DNA of 64,000 nucleotides from CAZEJS01 sp964512645 (GCA_964512645.1 CAZEJS010000002.1:62001-126000); one strand, 5' to 3'; shown: positions 8,676 to 17,446, counted from the first letter of the stretch. Notes: generated from the letters alone by a model not told the origin. Translations and numbers: made by a program.

Positions 8676-9836
8676 ATGGGCGGCCCCGTGGCGCTTGCCG
8701 GATGCGCGGGCTACAAGCGAGAGACCGTCGAGGAACAGGTGGAACGCCTGTTGGAGCTGCTGGGAGGGCCCGGCGCCTTCGCGGGAAGCGACGGGTCTGT
8801 GTTCGTCAAGGTCAACGCCCTCTTCGCAGCGGCGCCGGAGAAGGGTGTCACGACCCACCCCGAGGTGGCGCGGGCCGTCGTACGGCAGTTCCAGAGGGTG
8901 ACCGGCCGGATCACTATCGGGGACAGCCCCGGCGGGCCGTTCACGCCTGCGTACTTGAGAAGGGTCTACGAGAAGACGGGGATCGCTCAGGTGGCCAGGG
9001 AAACGGGCGCCCGGCTGGGCCTGGACACCTCGGCCAGGCAGGTCCGGGTCGGCGCGGGCAGGTCGCTCAGAACGGTCACCATCTGCGACACCATGGCCGG
9101 GGCCGACTGTCTGATCTCGGTCTCGAAGTTCAAGACGCACATGTTCATGAACATCAGCGGCGCCATCAAGAACATGTTCGGGGCGGTGCCCGGAGGCAAC
9201 AAGTTCGCCTACCACTCGATGTTCCCCGGCGAGGCGGAGTTCGCCGACCTGCTCGTGGACGTCCTGCTGGCCTCGGCGCCCGACTTGAGCCTGGTGGACG
9301 CGATCGTCGGAATGGACGGGAACGGGCCGCGCGCGGGCCGCCTCGTCGAACTCGGCGTTCTGGCGGCGGGGAGGGACGCCCTGGCGGTTGACACCGTCAT
9401 GATGGAGATAATCGGCATCGACCCGGAGAAGAACAAGCCCCTGGCCGCGGCGATAGGGCGCGGACTGTGCTCGGGTGAAATCGCCGATATCGAGATACTG
9501 GGCAGCCGGCCGGAGGAACTCTCGTTCAGCGGCTTCGTGCCGCCGGACAGGCGGAGCATCGGGGAACGCGTCCCCGACTTCCTCGTTCGCCCCCTGGGCA
9601 GCCTGACAGCGCTTCGCCCGACGCCCGTGCCAGGCCGGTGCACCGAGTGCGGACGGTGCGTGGAGGTGTGTCCGGCCGGGGCGATCGCGCTGGAAAGCGG
9701 GGTCGCCGTCGTGGACCGCAGGAGGTGCCGGCACTGTTACTGCTGCCACGAGCTCTGCGAGCAGGACGCGATCGAGCTCCTGCGCCCTACCGTCATGCGA
9801 ATCCTCCGCGCTCGCCACGCCCCCGCGAAGGATTGA
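8676..9836 (+). CDS. DUF362 protein with C-terminal bacterial 2x4Fe-4S ferredoxin domain
   Basis: The 386-residue protein has an N-terminal DUF362 domain (SVFVKVNALF, DSPGGPFTP, ISVSKFKTHMF, SGAIKNMFG) and a C-terminal ferredoxin module with CTECGRCVEVCP and a second, irregular motif CRHCYCCHELCEQ. Such proteins occur widely in anaerobes and are thought to take part in Fe-S or electron-transfer chemistry; the precise role is unknown. ATG 8676 follows GGAGG by five bases. It is monocistronic and is followed by a 16-base palindrome that may terminate it. Confidence 0.88.
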   Translation: MGGPVALAGCAGYKRETVEEQVERLLELLGGPGAFAGSDGSVFVKVNALFAAAPEKGVTTHPEVARAVVRQFQRVTGRITIGDSPGGPFTPAYLRRVYEKTGIAQVARETGARLGLDTSARQVRVGAGRSLRTVTICDTMAGADCLISVSKFKTHMFMNISGAIKNMFGAVPGGNKFAYHSMFPGEAEFADLLVDVLLASAPDLSLVDAIVGMDGNGPRAGRLVELGVLAAGRDALAVDTVMMEIIGIDPEKNKPLAAAIGRGLCSGEIADIEILGSRPEELSFSGFVPPDRRSIGERVPDFLVRPLGSLTALRPTPVPGRCTECGRCVEVCPAGAIALESGVAVVDRRRCRHCYCCHELCEQDAIELLRPTVMRILRARHAPAKD

Positions 9837-9850
9837 CCGCGTACGCGGTC
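9835..9850 (+). terminator. Possible terminator hairpin after the DUF362 gene
   Basis: GACCGCGTACGCGGTC is a perfect 16-base palindrome that overlaps the stop codon and is followed by GTTCGC. No proper T-run follows, so it may be a hairpin rather than an efficient intrinsic terminator. Confidence 0.3.
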
Positions 9851-10048
9851 GTTCGCTTCCCACCTGCCTGCCGACGGTCGAGCGGCGGGACCGCGGGAGA
9901 ACTATCCATCGATACCAGGAAGATAACGAGGGAGAAGCGGCAGACTGCTGACGAAATGGCGAGGAAATGCGATAACCCGAAAATCGTGGTGGACACTATG
10001 TTCCAACCACACTGCCTGGAAGGCCCGGCCGAAGCCGAAGGAAAACGC

Positions 10049-11092
10049 TCACTGGCGCGTCGGCAGGAGCGCCATCCTTTCCGGGGTCAGGTACTGCTCG
10101 AAGAATCCCTGCAGCATGCACCCCACGTTCTGCACGTGCGCCGCGTCAACCGCCTGGATAGTGTCACTCGGCTGATGATACACAGGGCATTCACCGTATT
10201 CCAGCCACACGGAGGGAATGCCCGATTTTTCGAAAGGTTCGTGGTCGCTGTTGCCGTATGGAGAACGGTCAGCCTTGAAGATCAGACCACGCCCGGCGCC
10301 GAAGTCGAGCATCATATCCCTGAGCGCTGGTGAAGCCAGGCCCATATTGCGAGCCCTGAACTCCGAGCCCGACCCGATCATATCAATGCAGACCATTCCG
10401 GCTATAGCCTGCTTCTCGACGGCGTTCAACGAGTTAACGAACGTCCGCGAACCCCAGTGATCGTCGTCCCGCGTGCCACCCGCGGCAACCTCCTCGCCGC
10501 AGAAGAACACGAAGTCGATGGAAGGCACGTGTCGCTGGTTGCCCTTCAGAACCCTGGCCAACTCCAGAAGCGCCGCGCAACCGGTGGCGTTGTCGTTAGC
10601 CCCAGGCCCATTAAGGGAGTCCATGTGCGCACCAAGGACAATCACCCGGTCGGGCCTGCCGGTGCCTGGAAGTCGGGCTGTGACGTTGCTGCCCACCCTG
10701 CCTGTTGTCTCTATCTTGACAGGCTGTCTTACCGGTCGGTAACCACATTCGTTCAAGCACTTATGGATGTATTCCGCAGCGCGTAATTCGCCGTCGGTGC
10801 CTTCTTCACGCGGACCGATGTTCCCGGCGAGGTAGTCGACAGTGGCCATGACGCGGGAGATATCGAAGTCGGTATTCGCCGGCGCCGGAGGCGATGTCAT
10901 CCTGGCTGCCGGCGTCGTCCGAGCCGTGGTCGGGCCGGGCCCCTGTTCGCGGTAGCCGAACAGGTAAGTCGCGAGGCCGGTCGCAATACCGATGGGCAGG
11001 CAGATGGCGACGACCAGCAGTACCGTTCTGCGCATGCTCCATCTTTGCGCAGAGGCATTCCGAGTCTTGTGGGTGGTGGAGTCTCCAGTCAC
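10049..11092 (-). CDS. Membrane-anchored M28 family metallopeptidase (aminopeptidase-like)
   Basis: A 347-residue protein with one N-terminal transmembrane helix (around residues 22-47), a Pro/Thr-rich linker and an extracellular M28 zinc peptidase domain. Two-zinc ligands are visible: AHMDS (His), GANDN (bridging Asp), GEE (base and ligand), CIDM (Asp) and VYHQPSDT (His). The GTG start at 11092 lies six bases after the kinase stop, so it is the second gene of a kinase-peptidase operon. No strong ribosome-binding site is seen, consistent with translational coupling. The gene is less GC-rich than its surroundings. Confidence 0.88.
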   Translation of the reverse strand: MTGDSTTHKTRNASAQRWSMRRTVLLVVAICLPIGIATGLATYLFGYREQGPGPTTARTTPAARMTSPPAPANTDFDISRVMATVDYLAGNIGPREEGTDGELRAAEYIHKCLNECGYRPVRQPVKIETTGRVGSNVTARLPGTGRPDRVIVLGAHMDSLNGPGANDNATGCAALLELARVLKGNQRHVPSIDFVFFCGEEVAAGGTRDDDHWGSRTFVNSLNAVEKQAIAGMVCIDMIGSGSEFRARNMGLASPALRDMMLDFGAGRGLIFKADRSPYGNSDHEPFEKSGIPSVWLEYGECPVYHQPSDTIQAVDAAHVQNVGCMLQGFFEQYLTPERMALLPTRQ

Positions 11093-11098
11093 CGTCTC

Positions 11099-12898
11099 TC
11101 AAATCATCGGTACCATGAATGGCGCGGGTGGAGTAGCTCCGGAGCACCACTGCTCGCTGATTATCATCCAGATGCCGTTCTCTTTCGCGAACTCCAGCCG
11201 GTTGGTTCCGTATGAGGAAAAACTACCCGAGTTGAAAGTGGACTGGAACTCGGCGACCGCTTTTTCACCCGAGACGATAATCCTTGGATTCTCTATGGTG
11301 GATGTCGGCCTGCCCGGAGTCGCGAACTGGTTCGACCTCAGCTGGACCCATTCGTCGTAGCTCTTGTTTCTGTACGTGTCCTTGTTGACCGGCCCTGAGT
11401 TGAACGACCTGGAATAGAGAGCTATGTAGGGGTTGAAGTCGTGGTTCTCTTCAGTCGTCTTCCACTGCTGGATTATTGAGGTTATCTCGGCTTTCGCCTG
11501 CTCGCCTCCGCTGCTGTCCCCTCCCCCTTTCGAGGTATAGCCAGTGGCAGCGTCCGCCAGGACCACTCCCCCCGGGTTATGAACGGTCACCCTGAGAATG
11601 TGCTTTCCGGCATCGCCTGAATCCACGTCTGTCTCAAAGGGGGCGGCATCCAGAACCTTCGCCTCTTTGTCGTCAACATAAACAGTAACCTTGCCTCCGG
11701 CGGGAAACTGTCTCACGTCCAAGCTGATCTTCATCGGGTTAGAAACATGGGCCCCGTCGGTGGGTTCGGTTATCTTGACAGATGGCTTGTCGTTCATCAA
11801 CGCCAGCACTATCACCACCACTATGGCGATTACCACCAGGAGGGCTCCGGCCCCGGTCCCCACCCACAAGGCTACGTGCTTCTTCTTCCGGAGAGGCACC
11901 GGGGCCGGGCAGGGAGCCGGGGCTCCAAGAGTCATAACCTGCTCCAGGGGTGCCGCCCTGAGCATGGTGCCCTCATTCGAGGGAACCTCTGTTGTCAGGG
12001 GGGTGGCTCCGCTCTTCAGATCCTCCCTCATCGACGAGGCGCTCTCATAGCGGGCGGCCAGGTTCTTGGCGGTGGCCCGGGCAATCACCGCCTCCAGGTT
12101 GGGGGGCACCCCAGGATTGATCAAATGGGGGGCTCTGGGCTCCTCGTGCACTATCTTGTACATAATGCTGGTTGGTGAGGTGCTGGCGAAGGGGGCAGTG
12201 CCAGTAAGGAGCTCGTAGAGGAGCACCCCGGTGGAAAATATATCGCTCTGGGGTCCGACCACCTCTCCTTTCACCTGCTCCGGACTCATGTACCCCGGGG
12301 TGCCCATCACCTGCCCCACCCGGGTCATCGTGGAGCTGGAGGCTAACCGAGCTATGCCGAAGTCCGCAACCTTCACCCTCCCGTCTGGTAGCAGGAATAT
12401 ATTATCCGGCTTGATGTCCCTGTGAACCACATCGTGGGAATGGGCATAGGAGAGGGCGGCGAGGACCTGCACTATCACGCTCTTGGCCTGGTGTATGGTC
12501 AGGGGGCTGTCGTGGGACAACTCGGTGAGGGTGGTCCCCTCCAGGTATTCCATGGCTATGTAAGGAACGCCGTCCTGTTCCCCCACGTCATAGATGGTGA
12601 CTATGTTCTCCTGAGAGAGCATCCCGGCAGCCCGGGCCTCCCGTTCGAAGCGGTTTTTTATCTCTTTCTTCTGGTCCCCGGGGAGGCGGTGATCTATGTC
12701 CAGGGCCTTGATGGCCACATTTCGGCCTATCTTGTCATCCCGGGCCAGGTAGACCACTCCCATGGCCCCCCGTCCCACCTCTCTAAGTACCCGGTAACGT
12801 CCGAAAAAGGAGGGGTGGGACTGCTTCAGCCTGGCCCCGCAGGCGTCGCAGAAGCGCAGTTCTCCTTTGAGCTCGGTTCCGCATTCCGGACAGTTCAA
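11099..12898 (-). CDS. Transmembrane Ser/Thr protein kinase with N-terminal zinc ribbon and extracellular Ig-like plus NTF2-like domains
   Basis: Domain order in 599 residues: zinc ribbon (CPEC...CDAC, 1-25); complete protein kinase domain (30-290) with VAIKALDI, VVHRDIKPDN, VADFGIARL and GTPGYMSPEQ; basic linker; one membrane helix (345-370); Ig-like domain (PSVKITEPTDGAHV on); and a C-terminal NTF2/SnoaL-like domain of about 110 residues. There are no PASTA domains. The TTG at 12898 is 13 bases after GAGG. An in-frame ATT six bases upstream, seven bases from the same GAGG, is an alternative start. It is co-transcribed with the M28 peptidase. Local GC is low: I counted 53% over 12121-12180. 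This hints at acquisition by transfer. Confidence 0.9.
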   Translation of the reverse strand: MNCPECGTELKGELRFCDACGARLKQSHPSFFGRYRVLREVGRGAMGVVYLARDDKIGRNVAIKALDIDHRLPGDQKKEIKNRFEREARAAGMLSQENIVTIYDVGEQDGVPYIAMEYLEGTTLTELSHDSPLTIHQAKSVIVQVLAALSYAHSHDVVHRDIKPDNIFLLPDGRVKVADFGIARLASSSTMTRVGQVMGTPGYMSPEQVKGEVVGPQSDIFSTGVLLYELLTGTAPFASTSPTSIMYKIVHEEPRAPHLINPGVPPNLEAVIARATAKNLAARYESASSMREDLKSGATPLTTEVPSNEGTMLRAAPLEQVMTLGAPAPCPAPVPLRKKKHVALWVGTGAGALLVVIAIVVVIVLALMNDKPSVKITEPTDGAHVSNPMKISLDVRQFPAGGKVTVYVDDKEAKVLDAAPFETDVDSGDAGKHILRVTVHNPGGVVLADAATGYTSKGGGDSSGGEQAKAEITSIIQQWKTTEENHDFNPYIALYSRSFNSGPVNKDTYRNKSYDEWVQLRSNQFATPGRPTSTIENPRIIVSGEKAVAEFQSTFNSGSFSSYGTNRLEFAKENGIWMIISEQWCSGATPPAPFMVPMI

Positions 12899-12999
12899 AG
12901 TAATTCCCGGACCTCAACGCCGCTTACTGAAGCCTTGCTATGCTGCACCCTACGTTTTCCAAATGCCCCTGCCAACGCAGTAATCATACGTTACTCCCG

Positions 13000-13240
13000 A
13001 ACGTCTTTCACTCGCCTCTCGCCGGAAAGCAAACGCTTGAACAGATTGTGGGAGTTGTTTGCTCGGGTCTCGGAACAGGGTAGCGTTGGACAACTTGATC
13101 TGCAGGTTGGTGACGATGGAGCCGACCTTGTGGAAGAACGCATCGGCATACCACTCCGCCTTTGCCACCACGCTCCTGAGCCTGTCCCACCATACAGCGC
13201 GATAATTTGTCAGTATCGTACCAAGGCAATCGGCAGGCCG
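13000..13240 (-). pseudogene. Decayed IS1380-family transposase fragment
   Basis: Read on the minus strand, the segment gives WWDRLRSVVAKAEWYADAFF followed by HKVGSIVTNLQ. These match the conserved IS1380-type block around W-D-R-x-R-x-VVAK-x-EW and VG-x-IVTN. The next conserved element, of the form VV-x-FYN-x-R-x3-EQ, appears only after a frame change, as VVQRYPVPRPEQT. Both ends of the gene are missing. No terminal inverted repeats were found. The remaining 12899-13295 spacer shows nothing else. Confidence 0.5.
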
Positions 13241-13295
13241 ATCATTCCTTACTGGTGAACGCCGGATTCAACAGGTGGAAGACGAACAATCCTTC

Positions 13296-14024
13296 TCAGG
13301 GCTGTCCTTTCGGGGGTTCGATGCTGACGGGGACGTTGAAGTCCTTGAAGTCAATCCCTGTGGACATCTTGAAGGTGCCGACCTGGGGTGTGGCCAGCCT
13401 GCCCGCGAACTCCATCGTGGCTTTCTGGAGGTAATAGTCCTTCTTCCGGACCCAGGCCTCGAAGCGGGCCTTCCTTCCTTTGAAGGTGCCGGGGTCCACC
13501 CCGGGGAGGTTGAACGCCTTCGCGAAGGAGCCTATATCAAGATCGAACCCCAGGTGGTAACTGTCGCTTTTCCGGTCGATCATCTTCACGTTTCTGGCGG
13601 AGTTCAGGTACCTGGAGGCCACCACCTCGTCCGGGTTGTTTCCGGTCATGGAGGCGGCGCTCGTCTTCTCCGTCCAGGCGTCCGACCCCGGAAGCTTCAC
13701 CCAGGTCCGGTCGCCGACGATGATGACCTCCGTCTTAGAGCCGGCGGTGCGCAGCGCCAGCTTCCACCTGTCAGGCTTCTCGTAGACGCCCCGGTAGAGG
13801 ATGGCCGAGGTCTGGCTGCCGCCGGGCAGTGAAAGCTCGAAGTCCCCTTCGTAGTTGACCGCGACCGATTTCAGCCCGCCCTGTGCGCCGATGCACTTCT
13901 CGAGTATCTGGGCCGGGGTGCCCGCGGGCGGGCCACCGCAGCCTGCGGCCGCCGCCGGCAGCATGCAGACCAGCAACGCAAGCAGCGCCGCCGCCCGGCC
14001 GGCTCTCTCACGGAATGCTTTCAT
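13296..14024 (-). CDS. LolA/LppX-like lipoprotein
   Basis: A 242-residue lipoprotein: basic N-terminus, hydrophobic stretch and lipobox ending AAAAGC. The mature part has the strand-rich layout of the LolA/LppX/LprG half-barrel fold (YEGDFELSLPGG, YRGVYEKPDRWKLAL, VIIVGDRTWVKLPGSDAW, FEAWVRKKDYYLQKATMEF), a fold that carries lipid or lipid-linked cargo. ATG 14024 has GAGG upstream. It is not clearly in an operon. The family assignment rests on strand pattern and motif resemblance, so the exact subfamily is uncertain. Confidence 0.75.
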   Translation of the reverse strand: MKAFRERAGRAAALLALLVCMLPAAAAGCGGPPAGTPAQILEKCIGAQGGLKSVAVNYEGDFELSLPGGSQTSAILYRGVYEKPDRWKLALRTAGSKTEVIIVGDRTWVKLPGSDAWTEKTSAASMTGNNPDEVVASRYLNSARNVKMIDRKSDSYHLGFDLDIGSFAKAFNLPGVDPGTFKGRKARFEAWVRKKDYYLQKATMEFAGRLATPQVGTFKMSTGIDFKDFNVPVSIEPPKGQP

Positions 14025-14075
14025 CAGAACCTCTTTGGCCCGGCCGGCGCCGGGCGGATCTCCCGGTGTGTTTCG

Positions 14076-15443
14076 TCAGTCACGGATCAGGTCGTCCTCG
14101 GCCGGGTTCTCGAACTTGGAGTAGGAGCCCATCCAGTAGAGCTTGAACTTGGCGGTACGGCCGTTGCGGTGCTTGGCGAGGTTGACTTCGGCGACGCCCT
14201 TGACATCGAGGTTCTTCGGGTCGTCCACCTCGGGACGATAGATGAGCAGGACCAGGTCGGCGTTCTGCTCGATACCGCCGGACTCCTTCAGGTCCTCCAG
14301 GCTGGGGTCCTTTTTCTGTACGGTGGGCGGCGGGCGCCTGAGCTGCGAAACTGCAATCACCGGCACCTCGAGGTCCATTGCCATGACCTTGAGGTCGCGC
14401 GCGATCCGGGACACCTCCTGGGCCCGCGATTCGCTGCGTTTGTCCGAGTACATCAGCTGGATGTAGTCGACGATGATAAGACCGACGTTCTTCTCGGTGG
14501 AGATGAGCTTGCGAGCGATGGACCTCATCTCGAAGAGCTTGACGTCGCCGGTGTCGTCGATGAAGATCGGGGCTTTGCTCAAGGTCTCGCCCGCATGGAT
14601 GATGCGGTGGAGGTCCTTCTCGTCAACGTCGCCGGTGCGGTATTTGCCGGAATCGACCCTGGCCTCGCTGAGGATCAGTCGCTCGGCGATGTCGGTCCTG
14701 TTCATCTCCAGGCTGAATATGAGGACGCCCACACCCTCGCGCACCGCCGCGTGGTGAGCTACGTTGAGAGCAAAACTGGTCTTCCCCATCGACGTGCGCC
14801 CGCCGACGATGACGAGGTTCGACGGCTGCAGCCCGCTGGTCAGGGTGTCGAGGTCGTAGAAGCCGGTAGGCACCCCGGTAATCCTGGACCCCTTATCCAT
14901 CGCCTCGGTCATCCGGTTGAAGCTGGCCTGCAGCGGGCTGCGGATATGGGTGAGGCCTTCGCGTCTCATCCGGCTGCCCAGGTTGTAGAGCTTCTGCTCG
15001 GACTGGTCGTAAAGATCGTCGAACTCCTCCCCCGATCGGTAGCCGAAGCTCGATATGTCGTACCCGATGTCGATCAGGCTGCGCCGGAAGGCCATGTCGC
15101 GCACGATGCCCGCGTAGTACTTGACGTTGCGGGGGTTCGGGGTGGTGTCCGAGAGGACCAGCAGGTAGGCCCTGTCGCCCACGGCTTCGAGCTGGCCCCG
15201 GCGCTTCAACTCCTCTGCCAGCACCACGTGATCGGTGGTGGAGCCGGCGACGTACAGGTCCTGGAGCGCTTTGTAAATGGCGCGGTGGGATTCCTTGTAG
15301 AAGTCCTCGGCCCGGAGGATGTCCAGCGCTTCGGCCGCAGCCTGGTGGGAGATTATCATCGAGCCAAGAACGGATTCCTCCGCCTCGAGATTGTGGGGCG
15401 GTACGCGGTCGGGGATGCTCCGTGCAACCGGCTCGAGCGCCAT
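14076..15443 (-). CDS. dnaB: Replicative DNA helicase DnaB
   Basis: A hexameric 5'-3' helicase at the replication fork. In 455 residues it has the DnaB N-terminal domain (RVPPHNLEAEESVLGSMI) and the RecA-like domain with Walker A GGRTSMGKTSFALN, Walker B VGLIIVDYIQLM, and the C-terminal RHRNG/EQNADLVLLIYR-type region (KHRNGRTAKFKLYW). There is no intein. The ATG lies six bases after the rplI stop, in the classic rpsF-ssb-rpsR-rplI-dnaB order. Confidence 0.97.
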   Translation of the reverse strand: MALEPVARSIPDRVPPHNLEAEESVLGSMIISHQAAAEALDILRAEDFYKESHRAIYKALQDLYVAGSTTDHVVLAEELKRRGQLEAVGDRAYLLVLSDTTPNPRNVKYYAGIVRDMAFRRSLIDIGYDISSFGYRSGEEFDDLYDQSEQKLYNLGSRMRREGLTHIRSPLQASFNRMTEAMDKGSRITGVPTGFYDLDTLTSGLQPSNLVIVGGRTSMGKTSFALNVAHHAAVREGVGVLIFSLEMNRTDIAERLILSEARVDSGKYRTGDVDEKDLHRIIHAGETLSKAPIFIDDTGDVKLFEMRSIARKLISTEKNVGLIIVDYIQLMYSDKRSESRAQEVSRIARDLKVMAMDLEVPVIAVSQLRRPPPTVQKKDPSLEDLKESGGIEQNADLVLLIYRPEVDDPKNLDVKGVAEVNLAKHRNGRTAKFKLYWMGSYSKFENPAEDDLIRD

Positions 15444-15449
15444 GTGGGC

Positions 15450-16091
15450 CTATTCCTGCTCTGGTACGGCGGTGTCTCCCTGCGCGAGTTCGCTCCCGGC
15501 TCCGGCCGGCGTGCCCTCCGCAACGGCTTCTTCGCCGCCCTCCTGCCCGGCGGCCTCCTCTGGCCCGGCGGCCGTCCCGACGTCGGCCGTTTCGCCGGGC
15601 GCCGCGCTGCGGACGTCGTCGTCCGGTGGTTCCTCCGCGTCGAAGCCCTCTCCCTCGACCTCGAAATCCAGTTCGATCTCGACATCGGGGTGGAGCCTGA
15701 CGAGGGCCTTGTAATGACCGACGGACCTGATGCGGTCCTCGACTTGTATCTTGTGGCGGTCAATCTCCTCGCCGGTGGCGTCCAGGACCGCCGAAGCCAC
15801 CTGCCGGTTGGTGACGGAGCCGAACAGCTTGCCGCTGGCGCTGCAACGCGCCTTGATGACGAGCGGTTTCGCGGCGATTTTCTCGGCGACACCGCGGAGC
15901 TGCTCGCGCCGGCGCTCGGCTTTAACCTCGAGGACCTTCTTCTGCTCGGCGATATCCTTCATCGTGCCGCGGGTGACCCCGATGGCCACGCCCCGCGGGA
16001 TGAGGCAGTTGCGCGCGTACCCGCCCGCAACTTCAACGACCTCTCCCATGAGGCCGACGTTGTCTACGTCTTGTTTCAGCAGGACCTTCAC
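15450..16091 (-). CDS. rplI: Ribosomal protein bL9 with long acidic C-terminal extension
   Basis: Residues 1-148 are a complete L9: an N-terminal rRNA-binding domain (KVLLKQDVDNVGLMGEVVEV), connecting helix and C-terminal domain. About 65 additional residues follow, rich in Glu, Ala, Gly and Pro (EEPPDDDVRSAAPGETADV on), giving 213 residues versus the usual 148-150. The tail is low-complexity and presumably disordered and surface-exposed. Start is GTG 16091 with only a weak ribosome-binding site; it follows rpsR by 33 bases. Confidence 0.95.
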   Translation of the reverse strand: MKVLLKQDVDNVGLMGEVVEVAGGYARNCLIPRGVAIGVTRGTMKDIAEQKKVLEVKAERRREQLRGVAEKIAAKPLVIKARCSASGKLFGSVTNRQVASAVLDATGEEIDRHKIQVEDRIRSVGHYKALVRLHPDVEIELDFEVEGEGFDAEEPPDDDVRSAAPGETADVGTAAGPEEAAGQEGGEEAVAEGTPAGAGSELAQGDTAVPEQE

Positions 16092-16124
16092 CGGATCACC
16101 GTCCCGATTTCAAGAGTGGCCGGG

Positions 16125-16370
16125 CTACTTGCGTGGGTACGGGAGGAGCGCGACCTCCCTGGCGTTCTTGATGGCTTTGCTGAGGTCAACCTGGTGCTGG
16201 GTACACGTGCCCGTCACCCGGCGCGGCCTTATCTTGCCGCGCTCCGATAGGAATCGCCTCAGCATGCCTACGTCCTTGTAGTCGATGTAGTCGATCTTCT
16301 CTTTACAGAAGTAGCAGACCTTGCGCTTCTGCTTCCTGGGATACGGCGATTGCTTCTTGTCGCTTGCTAT
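16125..16370 (-). CDS. rpsR: Ribosomal protein bS18, zinc-binding type, with apparent ATA start codon
   Basis: Eighty-one residues: ASDKKQSPYPRKQKRK, then CYFCKEK with a later CTQHQ (a zinc-binding set), and the core IDYKDVGMLRRFLSERGK and PRRVTG that binds 16S rRNA with S6. The frame runs back to the ssb stop (TAA) with no ATG, GTG or TTG; the first ATG is inside the conserved core. ATA at 16370 is preceded by AAGGAG ten bases upstream and gives an N-terminus of the expected length. GTT three codons earlier is the only other near-cognate. The gene sits between ssb and rplI as expected. Confidence 0.9.
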   Translation of the reverse strand: MASDKKQSPYPRKQKRKVCYFCKEKIDYIDYKDVGMLRRFLSERGKIRPRRVTGTCTQHQVDLSKAIKNAREVALLPYPRK

Positions 16371-16391
16371 GGCTGAAACACTCCTTTTCTG

Positions 16392-16814
16392 TTACCAGGG
16401 GTAGTCTTCTCCACCCTCTATCGGAGGCACGTCGATGCCCGCGAAGTCGTCGGAGGGACCTGAAGGGCCCCCACCCTCTCCCCCGCGGGGGAGGAACTGC
16501 ACATTCTGCGCCTCGACCTCGACCACCGAGCGCTTCTGGCCGTCGTCGGTCTGCCAGGCGCGGTAGCGTAGCCTGCCGTCGATGGCCGCTCCGCTGCCTT
16601 TCTTGAGGTACTGGTGGGCGGTCTCGGCCTGCCGGCCGAAAACGACGATGTTGAAGAAATCGACGCCCTCGACGCGCTCGCCCGCGTCGTTGGTGTACGG
16701 CGGGCGGTTGACCGCCAGGCCAAGGCGTGCCACCGGCTTGCCCGCCGAGGTGAACTTCAGTTCGGGGTCCCTGGTGAGGTTCCCCATCAGGATGACCCTG
16801 TTCAAGCTCGCCAT
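16392..16814 (-). CDS. ssb: Single-stranded DNA-binding protein
   Basis: A 140-residue SSB: OB-fold residues 1-110 (MASLNRVILMGNLTRDPEL, FFNIVVFGRQAE, YLKKGS, VEVEAQNVQFL) and a Gly/Pro-rich linker ending in an acidic tail, IEGGEDYPW. The tail resembles the partner-binding C-terminal peptide but ends PW rather than the usual DIPF-type ending. The start is ATG 16814 with AAGG upstream, six bases from the rpsF stop. Confidence 0.96.
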   Translation of the reverse strand: MASLNRVILMGNLTRDPELKFTSAGKPVARLGLAVNRPPYTNDAGERVEGVDFFNIVVFGRQAETAHQYLKKGSGAAIDGRLRYRAWQTDDGQKRSVVEVEAQNVQFLPRGGEGGGPSGPSDDFAGIDVPPIEGGEDYPW

Positions 16815-16820
16815 CAGACC

Positions 16821-17111
16821 TTACCCCTTCTCCAGTACGAGCGTCTTCGTCCTGAGCACGTCGTCCCTGATCGCCGTGACGCGCTCGAGTTCTTTCACCA
16901 TAGTGGTGTCAGCCTCGAAGTTTATCACAGCGTAGTGACCGCTTTCCTGGTGCTTTATGGGATACTCGAGACGCCTCAGACCCCACACGTCGGTCCCTTT
17001 GACAATGCCTCCCTCGCGCACGATCAGCGCGGCGACATCGTCCAGCAGGGCCTTGAGCTGGGGCTCCTCCAGGTCCGGCCTCGCTATCAGCAACGTCTCG
17101 TATCTGCGCAA
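16821..17111 (-). CDS. rpsF: Ribosomal protein bS6
   Basis: Ninety-six residues: MRRYETLLIARPDLEEPQLK, WGLRRLEYPIKHQESGHYAV. I chose TTG 17111 because it has GGAGG five bases upstream and begins exactly where S6 proteins do. An ATG at 17147 (12 codons earlier) would add residues unlike the family. It is the first gene of the rpsF-ssb-rpsR-rplI-dnaB operon. Confidence 0.95.
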   Translation of the reverse strand: MRRYETLLIARPDLEEPQLKALLDDVAALIVREGGIVKGTDVWGLRRLEYPIKHQESGHYAVINFEADTTMVKELERVTAIRDDVLRTKTLVLEKG

Positions 17112-17175
17112 ATCAACCTCCGTGGATTGGTGATGTTCAAACGCCATCATCCGTGAAAGGGCCAAAAGCAAGGGC

Positions 17176-17204
17176 ATTATAGCAGAGGGCGCGGGGGGTT
17201 GCCA
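17176..17204 (-). promoter_or_regulatory. Promoter of the rpsF-ssb-rpsR-rplI-dnaB operon
   Basis: On the minus strand, TGGCAA (17204-17199) and a perfect TATAAT (17181-17176) are 17 bases apart. This puts the transcription start about 60 bases upstream of rpsF. No obvious S6:S18 autoregulatory hairpin was recognised in the leader. The rest of the 17112-17446 divergent spacer holds a TAAAAT (17372-17377) that may serve the plus-strand lipoprotein gene and nothing else I can identify. Confidence 0.6.
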
Positions 17205-17446
17205 TACGGATTGCGTCCGGCCGTTCCGCGCCGTGTTTCGCCCCGGACTTGATCTCACGCGCTCGCTACGAAGCTTCCTGCGCGGACCGGGCCTGAGTTC
17301 CTTCTGACGCTGATTCCGCGCCCGCCCCGGGCCCGGCGCGACGAAGGATGCGACGCGGGAAGGAAATGCGGTAAAATCAGGTTCGGAAAAGCGCAGGGTG
17401 GGGCAGGCTGCCGAGACCTGTCCTACGAGAGACAAGCGGAGGTGTC

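Noticed and set aside
9957..10070. Short plus-strand frame starting MARKCDNPKIVVDTMF after the DUF362 gene
   Set aside because: It runs antisense into the well-supported M28 peptidase gene and has no family resemblance.
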